Source of the DNA: Pseudomonadota bacterium | GTDB taxonomy: Bacteria > Pseudomonadota > Alphaproteobacteria > Rhodobacterales > Rhodobacteraceae | Length of the DNA stretch: 64,000 nt | Direction of reading: 5' to 3' | Assembly: GCA_020161655.1 (NCBI GenBank) | Contig: JAIUPC010000012.1 | Span: 186,001 to 250,000 of the forward strand | Shown: one piece after another, positions 1-10,734 of the stretch | Layout: every line of letters starts with the position of its first letter | Numbering within the stretch: the stretch's first letter is position 1 | Program-made: the position numbers and the translations under genes | Notes under the pieces: generated by a model | What the model saw: the letters and a program-made list of their open reading frames with translations, nothing else | Databases searched by the model: none | What the model was told of the DNA's origin: nothing

Positions 1-1044
1 AAGCCGCAGCACCTCGGGTCTCTCGCCGCCACGGCCCGCGACGGCATCGGCGAGCCAGTCAGCGACCGGACGCCCCAGCCCTTCGAGAAGCGTGGCGAGC
101 GCCGCCCCCGCCGCATCCTCACCCAGAAGCCGGCGCGCGGCGCGGTTGATCTCATGGATGGTACCATCGGCGCCCATGCGCAGGAGCGCGACCGGCAGGC
201 TTTCGAAAGCGGCGGGGTCGCTGCCCTGTCCGGCGCTCGCAACTTGCGCGGGCAGGAAGTACAGTTCGCGCCGCCCGCCCGGCCCCTCGACTTCGACGAC
301 GAGGGCGCGGACCACGCCCTCGGCGCCGCGAATCTCATGCTCCTCGCCGGCCCGGACCGGCAAGTCGGTGAAGATGCGGTCAAGCGTCTTCACGCGTTCG
401 CCCACCAGCCGGCGCAGGGATTCGTTCATGAAAAGGATGGTCCCGGTGCGCGAGACGGTGAGCATCGGCAGGCTGATCGTCTCGGCGCCGCGACCGCCAA
501 TGGCACGCTCTGCCATATCCTCAAGCCGCCAGAGAAAGGCGGTTTCGCCGATCCGGTGCACCGAAAGGCGGACGTGGCCGCGCCGCGTCACCAGATCCTC
601 GCGCGCAGCACCGGCCGTCTCCGCTCGGCTCTGCAGCCGGTAGAGGACGGCGGCGGGATCGGCGAAGACCTCGCGCAGCGCGCGGGCCAGCGTCTGGCCG
701 CCCCGGCTGCCAAAGCGTTCGAGGGCGGCGCGGTTCTGCGTCTCAACCTCACCCGCGGCATCGGTGGTGAAACTTGGCGCCGCGTCATGTTCGATGAACC
801 GGGCGATATGGCCCCTTATGCCACGCTCCTCAACCTTCGCGCGGGCGCCGAACGCCCCGGTTATGAGGGCGACCGCTGCGAAGCTGGCCCCTGCGGAAAG
901 GAGCGCTACCATCGGCAACGTAGCGTCGAACCAGAGCGCCACCGCGCCGCAGACCGCTGCGGCAAGAACAAGAAGCACTGCGCGGGGCGCCACGGCCAGG
1001 GCGGTTCGGGTCACGGGATCGGGATAAAGCGCCGGATGCGACAC
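1..1044 (-). CDS. cckA: CckA-like hybrid sensor histidine kinase, N-terminal part (cut by window edge)
   Basis: The reading frame is open from a GTG at 1044 to the window edge, giving 348 residues of a longer protein. An AAGGAG ribosome site lies 7 nt before the GTG, which decides the start. Two membrane segments are visible at about residues 19-39 and 42-63, followed by PAS-like sensory blocks near residues 188-206 (VSRTGTILFMNES) and 283-306 (LLRMGADGTIHEINRAARR). The kinase and receiver domains would lie outside the window. Two N-terminal membrane helices followed by PAS domains are the CckA arrangement in Rhodobacterales, where CckA feeds phosphate through ChpT to CtrA. The CtrA-type box 49 nt upstream supports this. 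The name is inferred, because the catalytic part cannot be seen; another PAS histidine kinase is the alternative. Confidence 0.7.
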   Translation of the reverse strand, partial: MSHPALYPDPVTRTALAVAPRAVLLVLAAAVCGAVALWFDATLPMVALLSAGASFAAVALITGAFGARAKVEERGIRGHIARFIEHDAAPSFTTDAAGEVETQNRAALERFGSRGGQTLARALREVFADPAAVLYRLQSRAETAGAAREDLVTRRGHVRLSVHRIGETAFLWRLEDMAERAIGGRGAETISLPMLTVSRTGTILFMNESLRRLVGERVKTLDRIFTDLPVRAGEEHEIRGAEGVVRALVVEVEGPGGRRELYFLPAQVASAGQGSDPAAFESLPVALLRMGADGTIHEINRAARRLLGEDAAGAALATLLEGLGRPVADWLADAVAGRGGERPEVLRL

Positions 1045-1092
1045 CGGAGGACTCCTTCGAATTCGGTTCTTTCGCATTCGCGCGAGAAAATC

Positions 1093-1108
1093 TTAAGTGC
1101 GGCTTAAC
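1093..1108 (-). promoter_or_regulatory. CtrA full-site (TTAA-N7-TTAAC) upstream of cckA
   Basis: The plus strand reads TTAA, seven bases, then TTAAC, which is the exact consensus for CtrA binding in alphaproteobacteria. It lies 49 to 64 nt before the GTG start of the cckA-like gene, in the only promoter region of that gene. The perfect match and its position make a real regulatory site likely. Activation versus repression cannot be read from the sequence. Confidence 0.7.
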
Positions 1109-1116
1109 CGCCCTCG

Positions 1117-1139
1117 TTTCACAATCTAAAATTGTGCAA
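1117..1139. promoter_or_regulatory. AT-rich inverted repeat CACAAT-N5-ATTGTG upstream of cckA
   Basis: CACAAT (1120-1125) and ATTGTG (1131-1136) form a 6-bp inverted repeat around CTAAA, with two more complementary pairs outside one mismatch. It sits between the end of the rsmB-type gene and the CtrA box, so it could be an operator for cckA or part of the rsmB 3' end. It is AT-rich in a GC-rich region. No regulator can be named. Confidence 0.35.
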
Positions 1140-1147
1140 ATATTAAG

Positions 1148-2311
1148 TCACACGCGCGACAGATGTGCAGTATAGAAGCCGTCCCCGCCTTCAACCGGCG
1201 TGATGAGGCGTTCATGCCGCAGCGTGAAGTCGGGATTGCGGGTCAGGAAGGCGTCGATCTGGTCGCGGTTCTCTTCGGCAAGCAGAGAACAGGTCATGTA
1301 GATCAGCCAGCCACCCGGCGCGCAAAGGACCGCCGCCCGGTCGAGAATCGCCGCCTGCACCTTGAGGAGGTCTGCCAGCCGCTCCGGCGTCAGCGTCCAT
1401 TTCGCGTCCGGTGCCCGGCGCCAGGTGCCGGTGCCGGTACAGGGCACATCGGTCAGGACGAGGTCGAAGGGCGCGTGGCGGGCAAGGTCGCCGGTCGCCA
1501 GCGCCGTCACTCTGACGCCGGCGCGCGCGGCCCGCGCCGGAAGATCTGCCATCCGCTGTGGGGCTGCGTCATGGGCGAAGAGCTTCAGCTTCGCCCGCGA
1601 GCCCATGGCGAGCGTCTTGCCACCGCCGCCGGCGCAATAGTCGAGAACCCGCATCCTGTCCTTCAGTGGCAGCGCCTCAACCGCCGCCTGGGGGGCGGCA
1701 TCCTGCAGTTCGACCAGCCCGGTCGCGTAGGCGGTCGAGTTGCGGATTTTCGGCGCGTTCTCCGTGACTTCCAGCGCGAAGTTCGCCAATGGATGCGCTT
1801 TGGTGGCGATGCCGTCCCCGGCGAGGCTCGCAATCGCGTCGGCAACGGTGGCCTTGCCTGCATTCACCCGCAGGATCGCCGGCGCCCGTTCCCGCATCCG
1901 TGCCAGAACCACGTCGGTCTCTGGCCCAAGCGCCCGTTCCAGGTGCGTCCCGATCCAGTCCGGGCAATCGAGTGCCGCCCAACGCGGGATGGCGGCTGGC
2001 TCGGCAAGTTCAGCGCCGGTCAGCTGAGCGGGCGCGTAACCCTCACCGGTGAAAATCGTTGCCGGATCAGTGCCCGAGGACCGCAACAGCCCGATCATCA
2101 GCCCGCGCCCGTCGGCGGCACCACCCAGTGCGGAGAATGACCGAAGGCAGCGCAGCGCATCGAAGACGAGGTCGCGCACCGCCGCGCGGTCGCGCGAGCC
2201 GGCAAAGCGGCTGCCGCGCCCCCACCCGGTCAGGGCCTGCTCGGCGGGCGAACCGCCAAGCACCCGGTCGAGAATCCCGATCGCAGCGGCGATCCGCGCC
2301 GCGGGCGTCAT
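1148..2311 (-). CDS. RsmB/NOP-family 16S rRNA m5C methyltransferase
   Basis: This 387-residue protein is a SAM-dependent RNA cytosine-5 methyltransferase of the RsmB/NSUN family. Visible motifs are the SAM-binding loop VLDYCAGGGGKT, motif IV with one of the two active-site cysteines (DVPCTGTGTWRR) and motif VI with the other (YMTCSLLAEEN). The catalytic domain fills the C-terminal two thirds; the N-terminal part is shorter than the NusB-like domain of E. coli RsmB. The ATG at 2311 lies 5 nt after the guaB stop, so the two genes are probably cotranscribed. The exact target cytosine is not predictable from sequence alone, so no symbol is given. Confidence 0.88.
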   Translation of the reverse strand: MTPAARIAAAIGILDRVLGGSPAEQALTGWGRGSRFAGSRDRAAVRDLVFDALRCLRSFSALGGAADGRGLMIGLLRSSGTDPATIFTGEGYAPAQLTGAELAEPAAIPRWAALDCPDWIGTHLERALGPETDVVLARMRERAPAILRVNAGKATVADAIASLAGDGIATKAHPLANFALEVTENAPKIRNSTAYATGLVELQDAAPQAAVEALPLKDRMRVLDYCAGGGGKTLAMGSRAKLKLFAHDAAPQRMADLPARAARAGVRVTALATGDLARHAPFDLVLTDVPCTGTGTWRRAPDAKWTLTPERLADLLKVQAAILDRAAVLCAPGGWLIYMTCSLLAEENRDQIDAFLTRNPDFTLRHERLITPVEGGDGFYTAHLSRV

Positions 2312-2316
2312 CCGCC

Positions 2317-4604
<2,288 letters not shown>

Positions 4605-4609
4605 GGGCT

Positions 4610-5575
4610 TCAGGCGATCGCGGCGTTGGTCTTGATCGCAAGCTGGCCGCGTGCCCAGGACCTCAGCACCTGCCAGACGATCGGCGGAACTACGATCGTG
4701 GCGAAGACCAGCGCCGCAAGGCCGGGCCAGAGCCATAGGCCGCCGAGCGTCAGCCAAAGTGCCGCCGTCGCCGCCAGGGGGAAGGTGAAGGCGCCCCAGA
4801 GCGCCGAGAAGCCCGCCTCGGTCAGCCAGAACGCCCGCGCAACGAGCCAGACAAGCATCAGCGCCGCCACCCCGCCGCAGCCCATCGCCACCGCGTCGAA
4901 CTCCATCCCCGCCGCGACAAGGCCGATCAGCGCCACCGGCGCGAGGTGGATGGCAAGGAGCGGGCGCAAGGGCGGCGGCACATCCTCGCGCACGATCTGC
5001 TCAAGGCTCACCGCCCAGATGAAGGCGGCCATGAAAGCCGTGAGGCCGAAAAGGATTAGCGCCATGCCCCAGGATTGCAGGCCGACAGCGGCAAGTGCCG
5101 CGATGATGAAACCGGTGAAGGTCAGGTGCCAGACCGGCGTGACCCGCCGCTGTGCTGCAGGTCCCGTGGCGAAGACGGCGATGACCACGGTGACCAGAAG
5201 GACATGGAGCGCGAGGCCGGCATAGAGGACCACCCGCGCCAGGTCGGGAGTGTAGGGCATGACCGTCAGCGAGACGAGATAGACCGACAGGACTGCCGAC
5301 GCCACGCCGGCCCGTCCGGGCAGGATGCGCAGGTCTTCGACCAGAACCTTCGGGCGGCGCAGGACCTTCACCGTGTAGGCCATTGCAGCGAAAAGGAAAA
5401 GCAGCGTCACCGCGCCGAGAATCGCTTCGCCCGGCGCATCGGTGAAGCCGAAGGCGGAAATGGCGCGGCGCCAGGCAAGACCAAGCCCGAAGAGGCCCAT
5501 GATCGCGGGGAAGATCGCCGGGGGGGTGCGCCGCCACAGGCCGGGCGGCGTCGCTGCCGGAGGGTGAAATGCCAT
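4610..5575 (-). CDS. TDT/SLAC1-type integral membrane transporter (TehA-like)
   Basis: A 321-residue protein with about ten hydrophobic segments and no signal peptide. The N-terminal phrase PAIFPAIMGLFGLGLAWRRA and the regular spacing of helices match the TDT (tellurite resistance/dicarboxylate, SLAC1-like) family of anion channels and exporters. Substrate is not predictable. It is convergent with the amidotransferase gene (5 nt apart) and divergent from the EamA transporter that follows. Confidence 0.65.
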   Translation of the reverse strand: MAFHPPAATPPGLWRRTPPAIFPAIMGLFGLGLAWRRAISAFGFTDAPGEAILGAVTLLFLFAAMAYTVKVLRRPKVLVEDLRILPGRAGVASAVLSVYLVSLTVMPYTPDLARVVLYAGLALHVLLVTVVIAVFATGPAAQRRVTPVWHLTFTGFIIAALAAVGLQSWGMALILFGLTAFMAAFIWAVSLEQIVREDVPPPLRPLLAIHLAPVALIGLVAAGMEFDAVAMGCGGVAALMLVWLVARAFWLTEAGFSALWGAFTFPLAATAALWLTLGGLWLWPGLAALVFATIVVPPIVWQVLRSWARGQLAIKTNAAIA

Positions 5576-5746
5576 GTCTGCCTGCCTCTTGGAGCTTTTT
5601 CCTCATCTTGCACGTTTCCACTGAGTCGGACGAGCGGCAAATTTCCTGAGCCTCCGCGCCCGCCCCCTTCGGCCCGCGCCGGCTGGACAATGCCTCCCCG
5701 AGCGGCGATCACTCGGGCCGGCCAGCCCGGCCACCCCGGAGACCCG

Positions 5747-6640
5747 ATGGACACCCCGCACCGCCCCCTCGCCGCTGCGCTCTGGATGAGCGGCTCGATC
5801 ATCGGCTTCTGCGCCATCGCCATTTCCGGGCGGGAGATTTCGCCCGATCTCGATACGTTCGAGATGATGCTCTACCGTTCGGTCATCGGCTTCGCGATCA
5901 TCCTCGGCTGGATATTGATCGCAGGCCGGCAGTCCGAGATCAGCGCCCGGCGGCTCGATCTTCAGCTTCTGCGCAACCTCGTGCATTTCGCCGGGCAGAA
6001 CCTCTGGCTTTACGCACTGCTCCTCATCCCGATGGCGCAGCTTTTCGCGCTGGAGTTTTCCGCGCCGATCATCGTGGCGCTGGTGGCACCGTTCCTTCTT
6101 GGCGAACGCCTGACCCCGACGCGGCTCTTCACGGCGGCGCTCGGCTTTGCCGGCATCCTGATCGTGGCTCGGCCCTTCGGCGCCAGTGGGCTTTCGCTTG
6201 GCCTTGTCGTCGCCCTCGCCTCTGCGGTCAGCTTTGCCGGTGCGGCGATCCTGACCAAGATCCTCACCAGGATCGTCCCGGTCCTCAACATCCTCTTCTG
6301 GCTGACGCTGATGCAAACCGGTTTCGCGCTCATCTGCGCAGGCTGGGACGGCGACATCGCCCTGCCCACGGCCCGCGCCCTGCCGTGGGTCTTCGTGATG
6401 GGCGTCGGCGGCATCGTCGCGCATCTGAGCCTGACCAAGGCGCTGTCGCTCGCCCCCGCAACCATCGTCACCCCGGTCGACTTCCTGCGCCTGCCGCTGA
6501 TCGCCGTCGTCGGGATGCTGTTCTACGCCGAGCCCTTCGACCGCTGGGCGCTGATCGGCGGCGCGGTGATCTTCCTGTCCAACTGGATCAATCTCAGCGC
6601 CGAAACCCGCGCAATGAGGTCACAGATCAAGATCACGTGA
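5747..6640 (+). CDS. EamA/DMT family transporter
   Basis: A 297-residue inner membrane protein with ten predicted helices arranged as two EamA repeats (about residues 10-145 and 155-290). The start at ATG 5747 (MDTPHRPLAAALWMSGS) has GGAG 5 nt upstream; the open frame extends far upstream without stops, but that part is not protein-like. DMT exporters of this type move metabolites or amino acids, and the substrate cannot be named. A second EamA gene lies at 7931; the two are not close copies. Confidence 0.8.
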   Translation: MDTPHRPLAAALWMSGSIIGFCAIAISGREISPDLDTFEMMLYRSVIGFAIILGWILIAGRQSEISARRLDLQLLRNLVHFAGQNLWLYALLLIPMAQLFALEFSAPIIVALVAPFLLGERLTPTRLFTAALGFAGILIVARPFGASGLSLGLVVALASAVSFAGAAILTKILTRIVPVLNILFWLTLMQTGFALICAGWDGDIALPTARALPWVFVMGVGGIVAHLSLTKALSLAPATIVTPVDFLRLPLIAVVGMLFYAEPFDRWALIGGAVIFLSNWINLSAETRAMRSQIKIT

Positions 6641-6670
6641 GTCAGAACGCAACGTCACACGTTGACGCAA

Positions 6671-6690
6671 GATTGTGACCGCGACAATTT
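6671..6690. promoter_or_regulatory. 20-bp palindromic operator candidate upstream of the fadL-like gene
   Basis: The sequence GATTGTGACCGCGACAATTT contains TTGTGAC facing GCGACAA. The same 20 bases with one change occur at 13263-13282 upstream of the MFS gene. Here it follows a TTGACG hexamer (6662-6667), a possible -35 box, so it overlaps the likely promoter and would suit a repressor. A third half-like element, TTGTCCC, follows immediately. The bound protein is unknown; the TetR regulator at 12640 is the nearest candidate. Confidence 0.55.
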
Positions 6691-6717
6691 GTCCCTACCA
6701 CACACTACACGTTAGGG

Positions 6718-7812
6718 ATGAGGACAATGGGACGTGTTCTATTTTCAGTGAGCGTTCTCGCGCTCAGTACGAGTTCTGCCCTGGCGGGTGGGATTGAAAG
6801 ATCAACGCAGTCGGTCGCACCGCTGTTCGAGCCTGGCGAATACATGGAGTTCAGCTTCGGCTCGTTCGACCCGTCGGTCAGCGGCGTCTTTGGCGGCGGC
6901 CTGTCCAGCGGTGACATGGCCGGCAGCTATGGGACCTACTCCTTCGCATACAAGCGCGCCCTGAACGACCAGCTGGACGCGGCGATCATCGTTGACCAAC
7001 CGGTGGGCGCCGATGTCGACTATCCGGCTTCCTCGGCACCCTACCCCTTCGCGGGATCGAATGCCGAGGTTCGCTCCACCGCCGTCACCGGTCTGCTGCG
7101 CTACAAGATGCCGTCGAACTTCTCGGTCTACGGTGGTCTTCGCGTGGAATCGGTCAAGGGCAATGTGCAGATCATTGCCCCCGCGCTGTCACCGGCCTTC
7201 ACAAACTACCAGCTGGACGCCGACAAGGACTGGTCGCTCGGCTATGTCGTCGGCGTGGCTTGGGAAAAGCCCGAGATTGCCGCGCGGGTTGCCCTGACCT
7301 ACAACTCCGCAATCAAGCATACGCTTGACACGACAGAGACCGGCCTGGCGCCGATCGCGCTCAACGGCACGCTCGATGTCGAAATTCCGCAATCGGTGAA
7401 CCTCGAATTCCAGACCGGTATCGCCAAGGACACGCTGGTCTTCGGTTCCGTCCGCTGGGTGGACTGGACCGCTTTCAACATCACGCCGCAGTTTCTCGGT
7501 CAGCCGATCGTGTCGAACGATGACGACACCTTCTCCACGAGCCTCGGCATCGGTCGGCGCTTCAACGAAAACTGGTCGGGCGCGATCATCCTAGGTTACG
7601 AAAAGACCCAAGGTACGCCGGTCGGAAACCTTGGCCCCACCGATGGCTACAAGAGCATCGGCATCGCAGCGACCTATACGATGGACAACATCAAGATCAC
7701 CGGCGGCGTCCGCTATGTCGACATCGGAGATGCGACGACCTCGACCATCGGTTCGAACTTCAACGACAACGACGGTATCGGCGTCGGCTTCCGCGTCGCC
7801 TACAGCTTCTGA
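6718..7812 (+). CDS. FadL/OMPP1-type outer membrane transport protein
   Basis: A 364-residue outer membrane beta-barrel. An N-terminal signal peptide ends at SSALA before GGIERSTQS, many alternating hydrophobic strands follow, and the chain ends in phenylalanine (RVAYSF), the usual signal for BamA insertion. GIERSTQSVAPLFEPG and GIGRRFNENWSG resemble FadL/TodX proteins that carry long-chain fatty acids or other hydrophobic molecules. It stands alone between an EamA gene and a strong hairpin. The palindrome at 6671 suggests regulation shared with the MFS gene at 13346. Confidence 0.8.
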   Translation: MRTMGRVLFSVSVLALSTSSALAGGIERSTQSVAPLFEPGEYMEFSFGSFDPSVSGVFGGGLSSGDMAGSYGTYSFAYKRALNDQLDAAIIVDQPVGADVDYPASSAPYPFAGSNAEVRSTAVTGLLRYKMPSNFSVYGGLRVESVKGNVQIIAPALSPAFTNYQLDADKDWSLGYVVGVAWEKPEIAARVALTYNSAIKHTLDTTETGLAPIALNGTLDVEIPQSVNLEFQTGIAKDTLVFGSVRWVDWTAFNITPQFLGQPIVSNDDDTFSTSLGIGRRFNENWSGAIILGYEKTQGTPVGNLGPTDGYKSIGIAATYTMDNIKITGGVRYVDIGDATTSTIGSNFNDNDGIGVGFRVAYSF

Positions 7813-7833
7813 CGCACCCGCGTCGGCATGACG

Positions 7834-7861
7834 GAACGGCCCCGCCATCGCGGGGCCGTTC
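7834..7861 (+). terminator. Hairpin terminator after the fadL-like gene
   Basis: A 12-bp perfect stem (GAACGGCCCCGC with GCGGGGCCGTTC) and a CATC loop begin 22 nt after the stop codon. The following bases GCGTTTCGG are only weakly T-rich, but stem strength and position fit an intrinsic terminator. Confidence 0.75.
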
Positions 7862-7930
7862 GCGTTTCGGAATGACCGATATCACAAGAAACGGGTGGCG
7901 GCGGAATCTGGCCGCCGCTAGCGTCGCGGC

Positions 7931-8851
7931 ATGACACAAGCCCCGACCCAGCAAAGCCTGACGCCCCGTGCCTGGGGGCTTCTCATCCTCCTCGCCCTGA
8001 TCTGGGGCGCCTCGTTCCTGTCGAACCGCGCAGCGCTTGAGGAGGTCGGGTTTCTCACCACCGTCGCCTTCCGGGTCGGTGGTGCTGCGCTGGCGCTCTG
8101 GCTCTGGATCTGGTGGCGCGGGCTGCCGGTGCCGCGCGATCCCCGATACGTCAGGCATTTCCTCATCATGGGAATCCTGAACAACGTGATCCCCTTCACG
8201 CTGATCGTCTGGGGCCAGACGCGCGTCGATTCCGGTCTGGCCTCGATCCTCAATTCCACGACCGCGATCTTCACCGTGATCCTGTCGGCCATGGTCTTTG
8301 CCGATGAACGGATGACGGCGCGCAAGGCCATCGGCGTGGCGCTCGGCTTTGCCGGGGTGGCGATGGCGATGGGGATCGGCCATCTCTTCGCGCTCAATCC
8401 GGCCTCGCTCGGCCAGATCGCGATCCTTGGCTCCGGGATTTCCTACGCCATGGCGGCGGCCTATGCCCGCGGCGCCATTCGCGGCCTCCGCCCCGAAGTT
8501 TCGGCCGCGGGCATGCTGACCGGCGCCTCCATCGTCATCGTGCCCCTCGCGCTCTGGGTCGAGAGCGTGCCGACCTTCGACTACATGCCGGCCACTTGGG
8601 CGGCGCTCGCCTATCTGGCCCTCGCCGCCTCCGCGCTTGCCTATCTTCTCTACTACGCTGTCCTGCAGGCGGCGGGGGCGGGCAACCTCAGCCTCGTCAC
8701 CCTCCTGATCCCGCCCTTCGCCATCGTCCTCGGCGCCCTCGTCTATGACGAGTCCCTGCCCTTCGGCGCTTACGGCGGCTTTGCCCTTCTCGCCATCGGC
8801 CTTCTCATCCTCGATGGCCGGATCGGGCCGAAACCCCGGCCGAAGCCTTGA
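7931..8851 (+). CDS. EamA/DMT family transporter
   Basis: A 306-residue protein with ten hydrophobic helices forming two EamA repeats. The N-terminal phrase LALIWGASFLSNRAALEEVG is the typical first helix of the RhaT/EamA exporters. The protein ends soon after the last helix with a short basic tail. It lies downstream of the fadL terminator and 56 nt ahead of the P-loop protein. Substrate unknown. Confidence 0.82.
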   Translation: MTQAPTQQSLTPRAWGLLILLALIWGASFLSNRAALEEVGFLTTVAFRVGGAALALWLWIWWRGLPVPRDPRYVRHFLIMGILNNVIPFTLIVWGQTRVDSGLASILNSTTAIFTVILSAMVFADERMTARKAIGVALGFAGVAMAMGIGHLFALNPASLGQIAILGSGISYAMAAAYARGAIRGLRPEVSAAGMLTGASIVIVPLALWVESVPTFDYMPATWAALAYLALAASALAYLLYYAVLQAAGAGNLSLVTLLIPPFAIVLGALVYDESLPFGAYGGFALLAIGLLILDGRIGPKPRPKP

Positions 8852-8906
8852 AGAAAGCGCGTGAAATCGGCTTCTGTTCCGGCTAGGCAAGGGCCGACGG
8901 TCCGGG

Positions 8907-9779
8907 ATGGAAACGATGATCTACGCCAATGCCAAAGACTGGCGCGCCGCGCCGCGCAAGAAAGTCCTCTTGTTCGGCATGTCCGGGCTGGGCAAGACCC
9001 ATGTCTCGGCGCTCCTCAGGGGAAGCGGCGACTGGTTCCACTACTCGATCGACTACCGCATCGGCACCCGCTACATGGGCGAGTTCATCGCCGACAACTT
9101 CAAGCGCGAGGCGATGAAGGTGCCGCTTTTGCGGGAACTTCTGATGACGGACTCTGTCCACATCAGCTCCAACATCACCTTCAACAACCTCGCCCCCCTC
9201 TCCACCTATCTCGGCAAGCCCGGCGATCCGGCGAAAGGCGGCCTGCCCTTCGCCGAATATCGCCGCCGGCAGGACCAGCACCGGGGTGCGGAGGTGTCGG
9301 CACTTCTCGACACGCCGCATTTCATCGAACGCGCCGACGAGCTTTACGGCTACCGGAATTTCGTCTGCGACAGCGGCGGTTCGATCTGCGAGGTGGTGAA
9401 CCCCGACGATGCCGCCGACCCGGTGCTGACGGCCCTTTCAGGCGCTGCCCTTCTCGTCTGGATCAAGGGCAGTGACGCACATACCGCCGAGTTGATCCGC
9501 CGCTTCGACAAAGCCCCGAAGCCGATGTACTACAGCCCGGCCTTCCTGACCGAAGCGTGGGACAGCTACCGCGCCGAAAAGCGGGTCGATGCGGCGAAAG
9601 TCGACCCCGATGATTTCGTGCGCTGGACCTATGCCCGCGCCCTCGCCCACCGCCAGCCGCTCTACAAGGCCATGGCGGAAAAGTGGGGCGTGACGGTCAC
9701 GGCCGAGGATGTGGCCGGCATTTCCACCCCCGCCGGCTTCGAAGACCTCGTCGCCCGCGCCCTTGAGGAACGCGGCTAG
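8907..9779 (+). CDS. P-loop ATPase-like protein of unknown function
   Basis: A 290-residue protein with a Walker A motif GMSGLGKTH at about residues 24-32, directly after a hydrophobic beta strand (KKVLLFG). The remainder ([32 protein letters not shown]) suggests a nucleotide-kinase-like fold, but I do not recognise a named family. An alternative start at 8916 would remove three residues. It is followed 37 nt later by metA in the same direction and probably shares its transcript. Function is not assigned. Confidence 0.7.
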   Translation: METMIYANAKDWRAAPRKKVLLFGMSGLGKTHVSALLRGSGDWFHYSIDYRIGTRYMGEFIADNFKREAMKVPLLRELLMTDSVHISSNITFNNLAPLSTYLGKPGDPAKGGLPFAEYRRRQDQHRGAEVSALLDTPHFIERADELYGYRNFVCDSGGSICEVVNPDDAADPVLTALSGAALLVWIKGSDAHTAELIRRFDKAPKPMYYSPAFLTEAWDSYRAEKRVDAAKVDPDDFVRWTYARALAHRQPLYKAMAEKWGVTVTAEDVAGISTPAGFEDLVARALEERG

Positions 9780-9816
9780 CCGGATTATCTCACCGGCTTC
9801 GCCCCAGGAGACCACC

Positions 9817-10734
9817 ATGCCCATCACCCTGCCCGAGACGCTTCCCGCCTTTGACGTGCTGTCGAAGGAAGGCGTCATGGTGATGTCGCCGGACCGCGCC
9901 GCGCATCAGGACATCCGGCCTCTGCGGATTGGTCTTCTCAACCTGATGCCGAAGAAGATCCAGACGGAGAACCAGTTCGCCCGTCTGATCGGCGCCACGC
10001 CTCTCCAGATAGACTTCCAGCTGATCCGCATGAGCGAGCATCAGACCAGGAACACCGCCGCCGAGCATATGGCTGCCTTCTACCGCCCCTTCGAGGAGGT
10101 GAAGGAGGAAAAGTTCGACGGCCTCATCATCACCGGCGCCCCGATCGAGCATCTGCCGTTCGAGGACGTAACCTATTGGGATGAGCTTTCCGAGGTCATG
10201 GACTGGACCCAGACCAACGTGCAGTCGACCTTCGGCGTCTGCTGGGGCGGGATGGCGATGATCCACCATTTCCACGGCGTGAGAAAGCACATGCTCGACC
10301 ACAAGGCCTTCGGCTGCTTCCGCCACCAGAACCTTGCACCGGCCTCGCCCTATCTGCGCGGCTTTTCGGATGATTTCGTGATCCCGGTCAGCCGCTGGAC
10401 CGAGATGAAGGACGCCGAGATTGCCGCCGCGCCGGGCCTGAGGACGCTTCTTGGCTCCGACGAGGTCGGCCCCTGTCTTGTCGAGGATGCGGGGCACCGC
10501 GCGCTCTACATCTTCAACCACTTCGAATATGAAAGCGGCACGCTGAAGGAAGAGTATGACCGCGACGTTGCCGCCGGCACGCCGATCAACGTGCCGATGA
10601 ACTACTACCCGGATGACGATCCGTCGCGCCCGCCGCTGAACCGCTGGCGCAGCCACGCGCATCTTCTCTATGGCAACTGGATCAACGAGATCTACCAGTC
10701 GACGCCCTTCGACCTGAATGCGATTGGTGCGTAG
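9817..10734 (+). CDS. metA: Homoserine O-acyltransferase (predicted O-acetyltransferase)
   Basis: MetA acylates homoserine at the entry to methionine synthesis. The 305-residue length is typical, and AGGAG lies 6 nt before the ATG. The catalytic cysteine is C142 in STFGVCWGG, and the His/Glu pair lies in IFNHFEYE. Residue 111 is glutamate (GAPIEHLPF), where E. coli MetA has glycine; in this family glutamate at 111 goes with acetyl-CoA rather than succinyl-CoA. So I predict O-acetylhomoserine as product. The 3' end overlaps the start of the next gene by 17 nt. Confidence 0.95.
   Translation: MPITLPETLPAFDVLSKEGVMVMSPDRAAHQDIRPLRIGLLNLMPKKIQTENQFARLIGATPLQIDFQLIRMSEHQTRNTAAEHMAAFYRPFEEVKEEKFDGLIITGAPIEHLPFEDVTYWDELSEVMDWTQTNVQSTFGVCWGGMAMIHHFHGVRKHMLDHKAFGCFRHQNLAPASPYLRGFSDDFVIPVSRWTEMKDAEIAAAPGLRTLLGSDEVGPCLVEDAGHRALYIFNHFEYESGTLKEEYDRDVAAGTPINVPMNYYPDDDPSRPPLNRWRSHAHLLYGNWINEIYQSTPFDLNAIGA

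Noticed and set aside
154-1107. 317-residue plus-strand open frame
   Set aside because: It is antisense to the cckA-like gene, whose minus-strand frame has a ribosome site, membrane helices and PAS motifs. The plus translation shows no family motif.
9780-9816. SAM-responsive riboswitch before metA
   Set aside because: Only 37 nt separate metA from the preceding gene, too little for a riboswitch.
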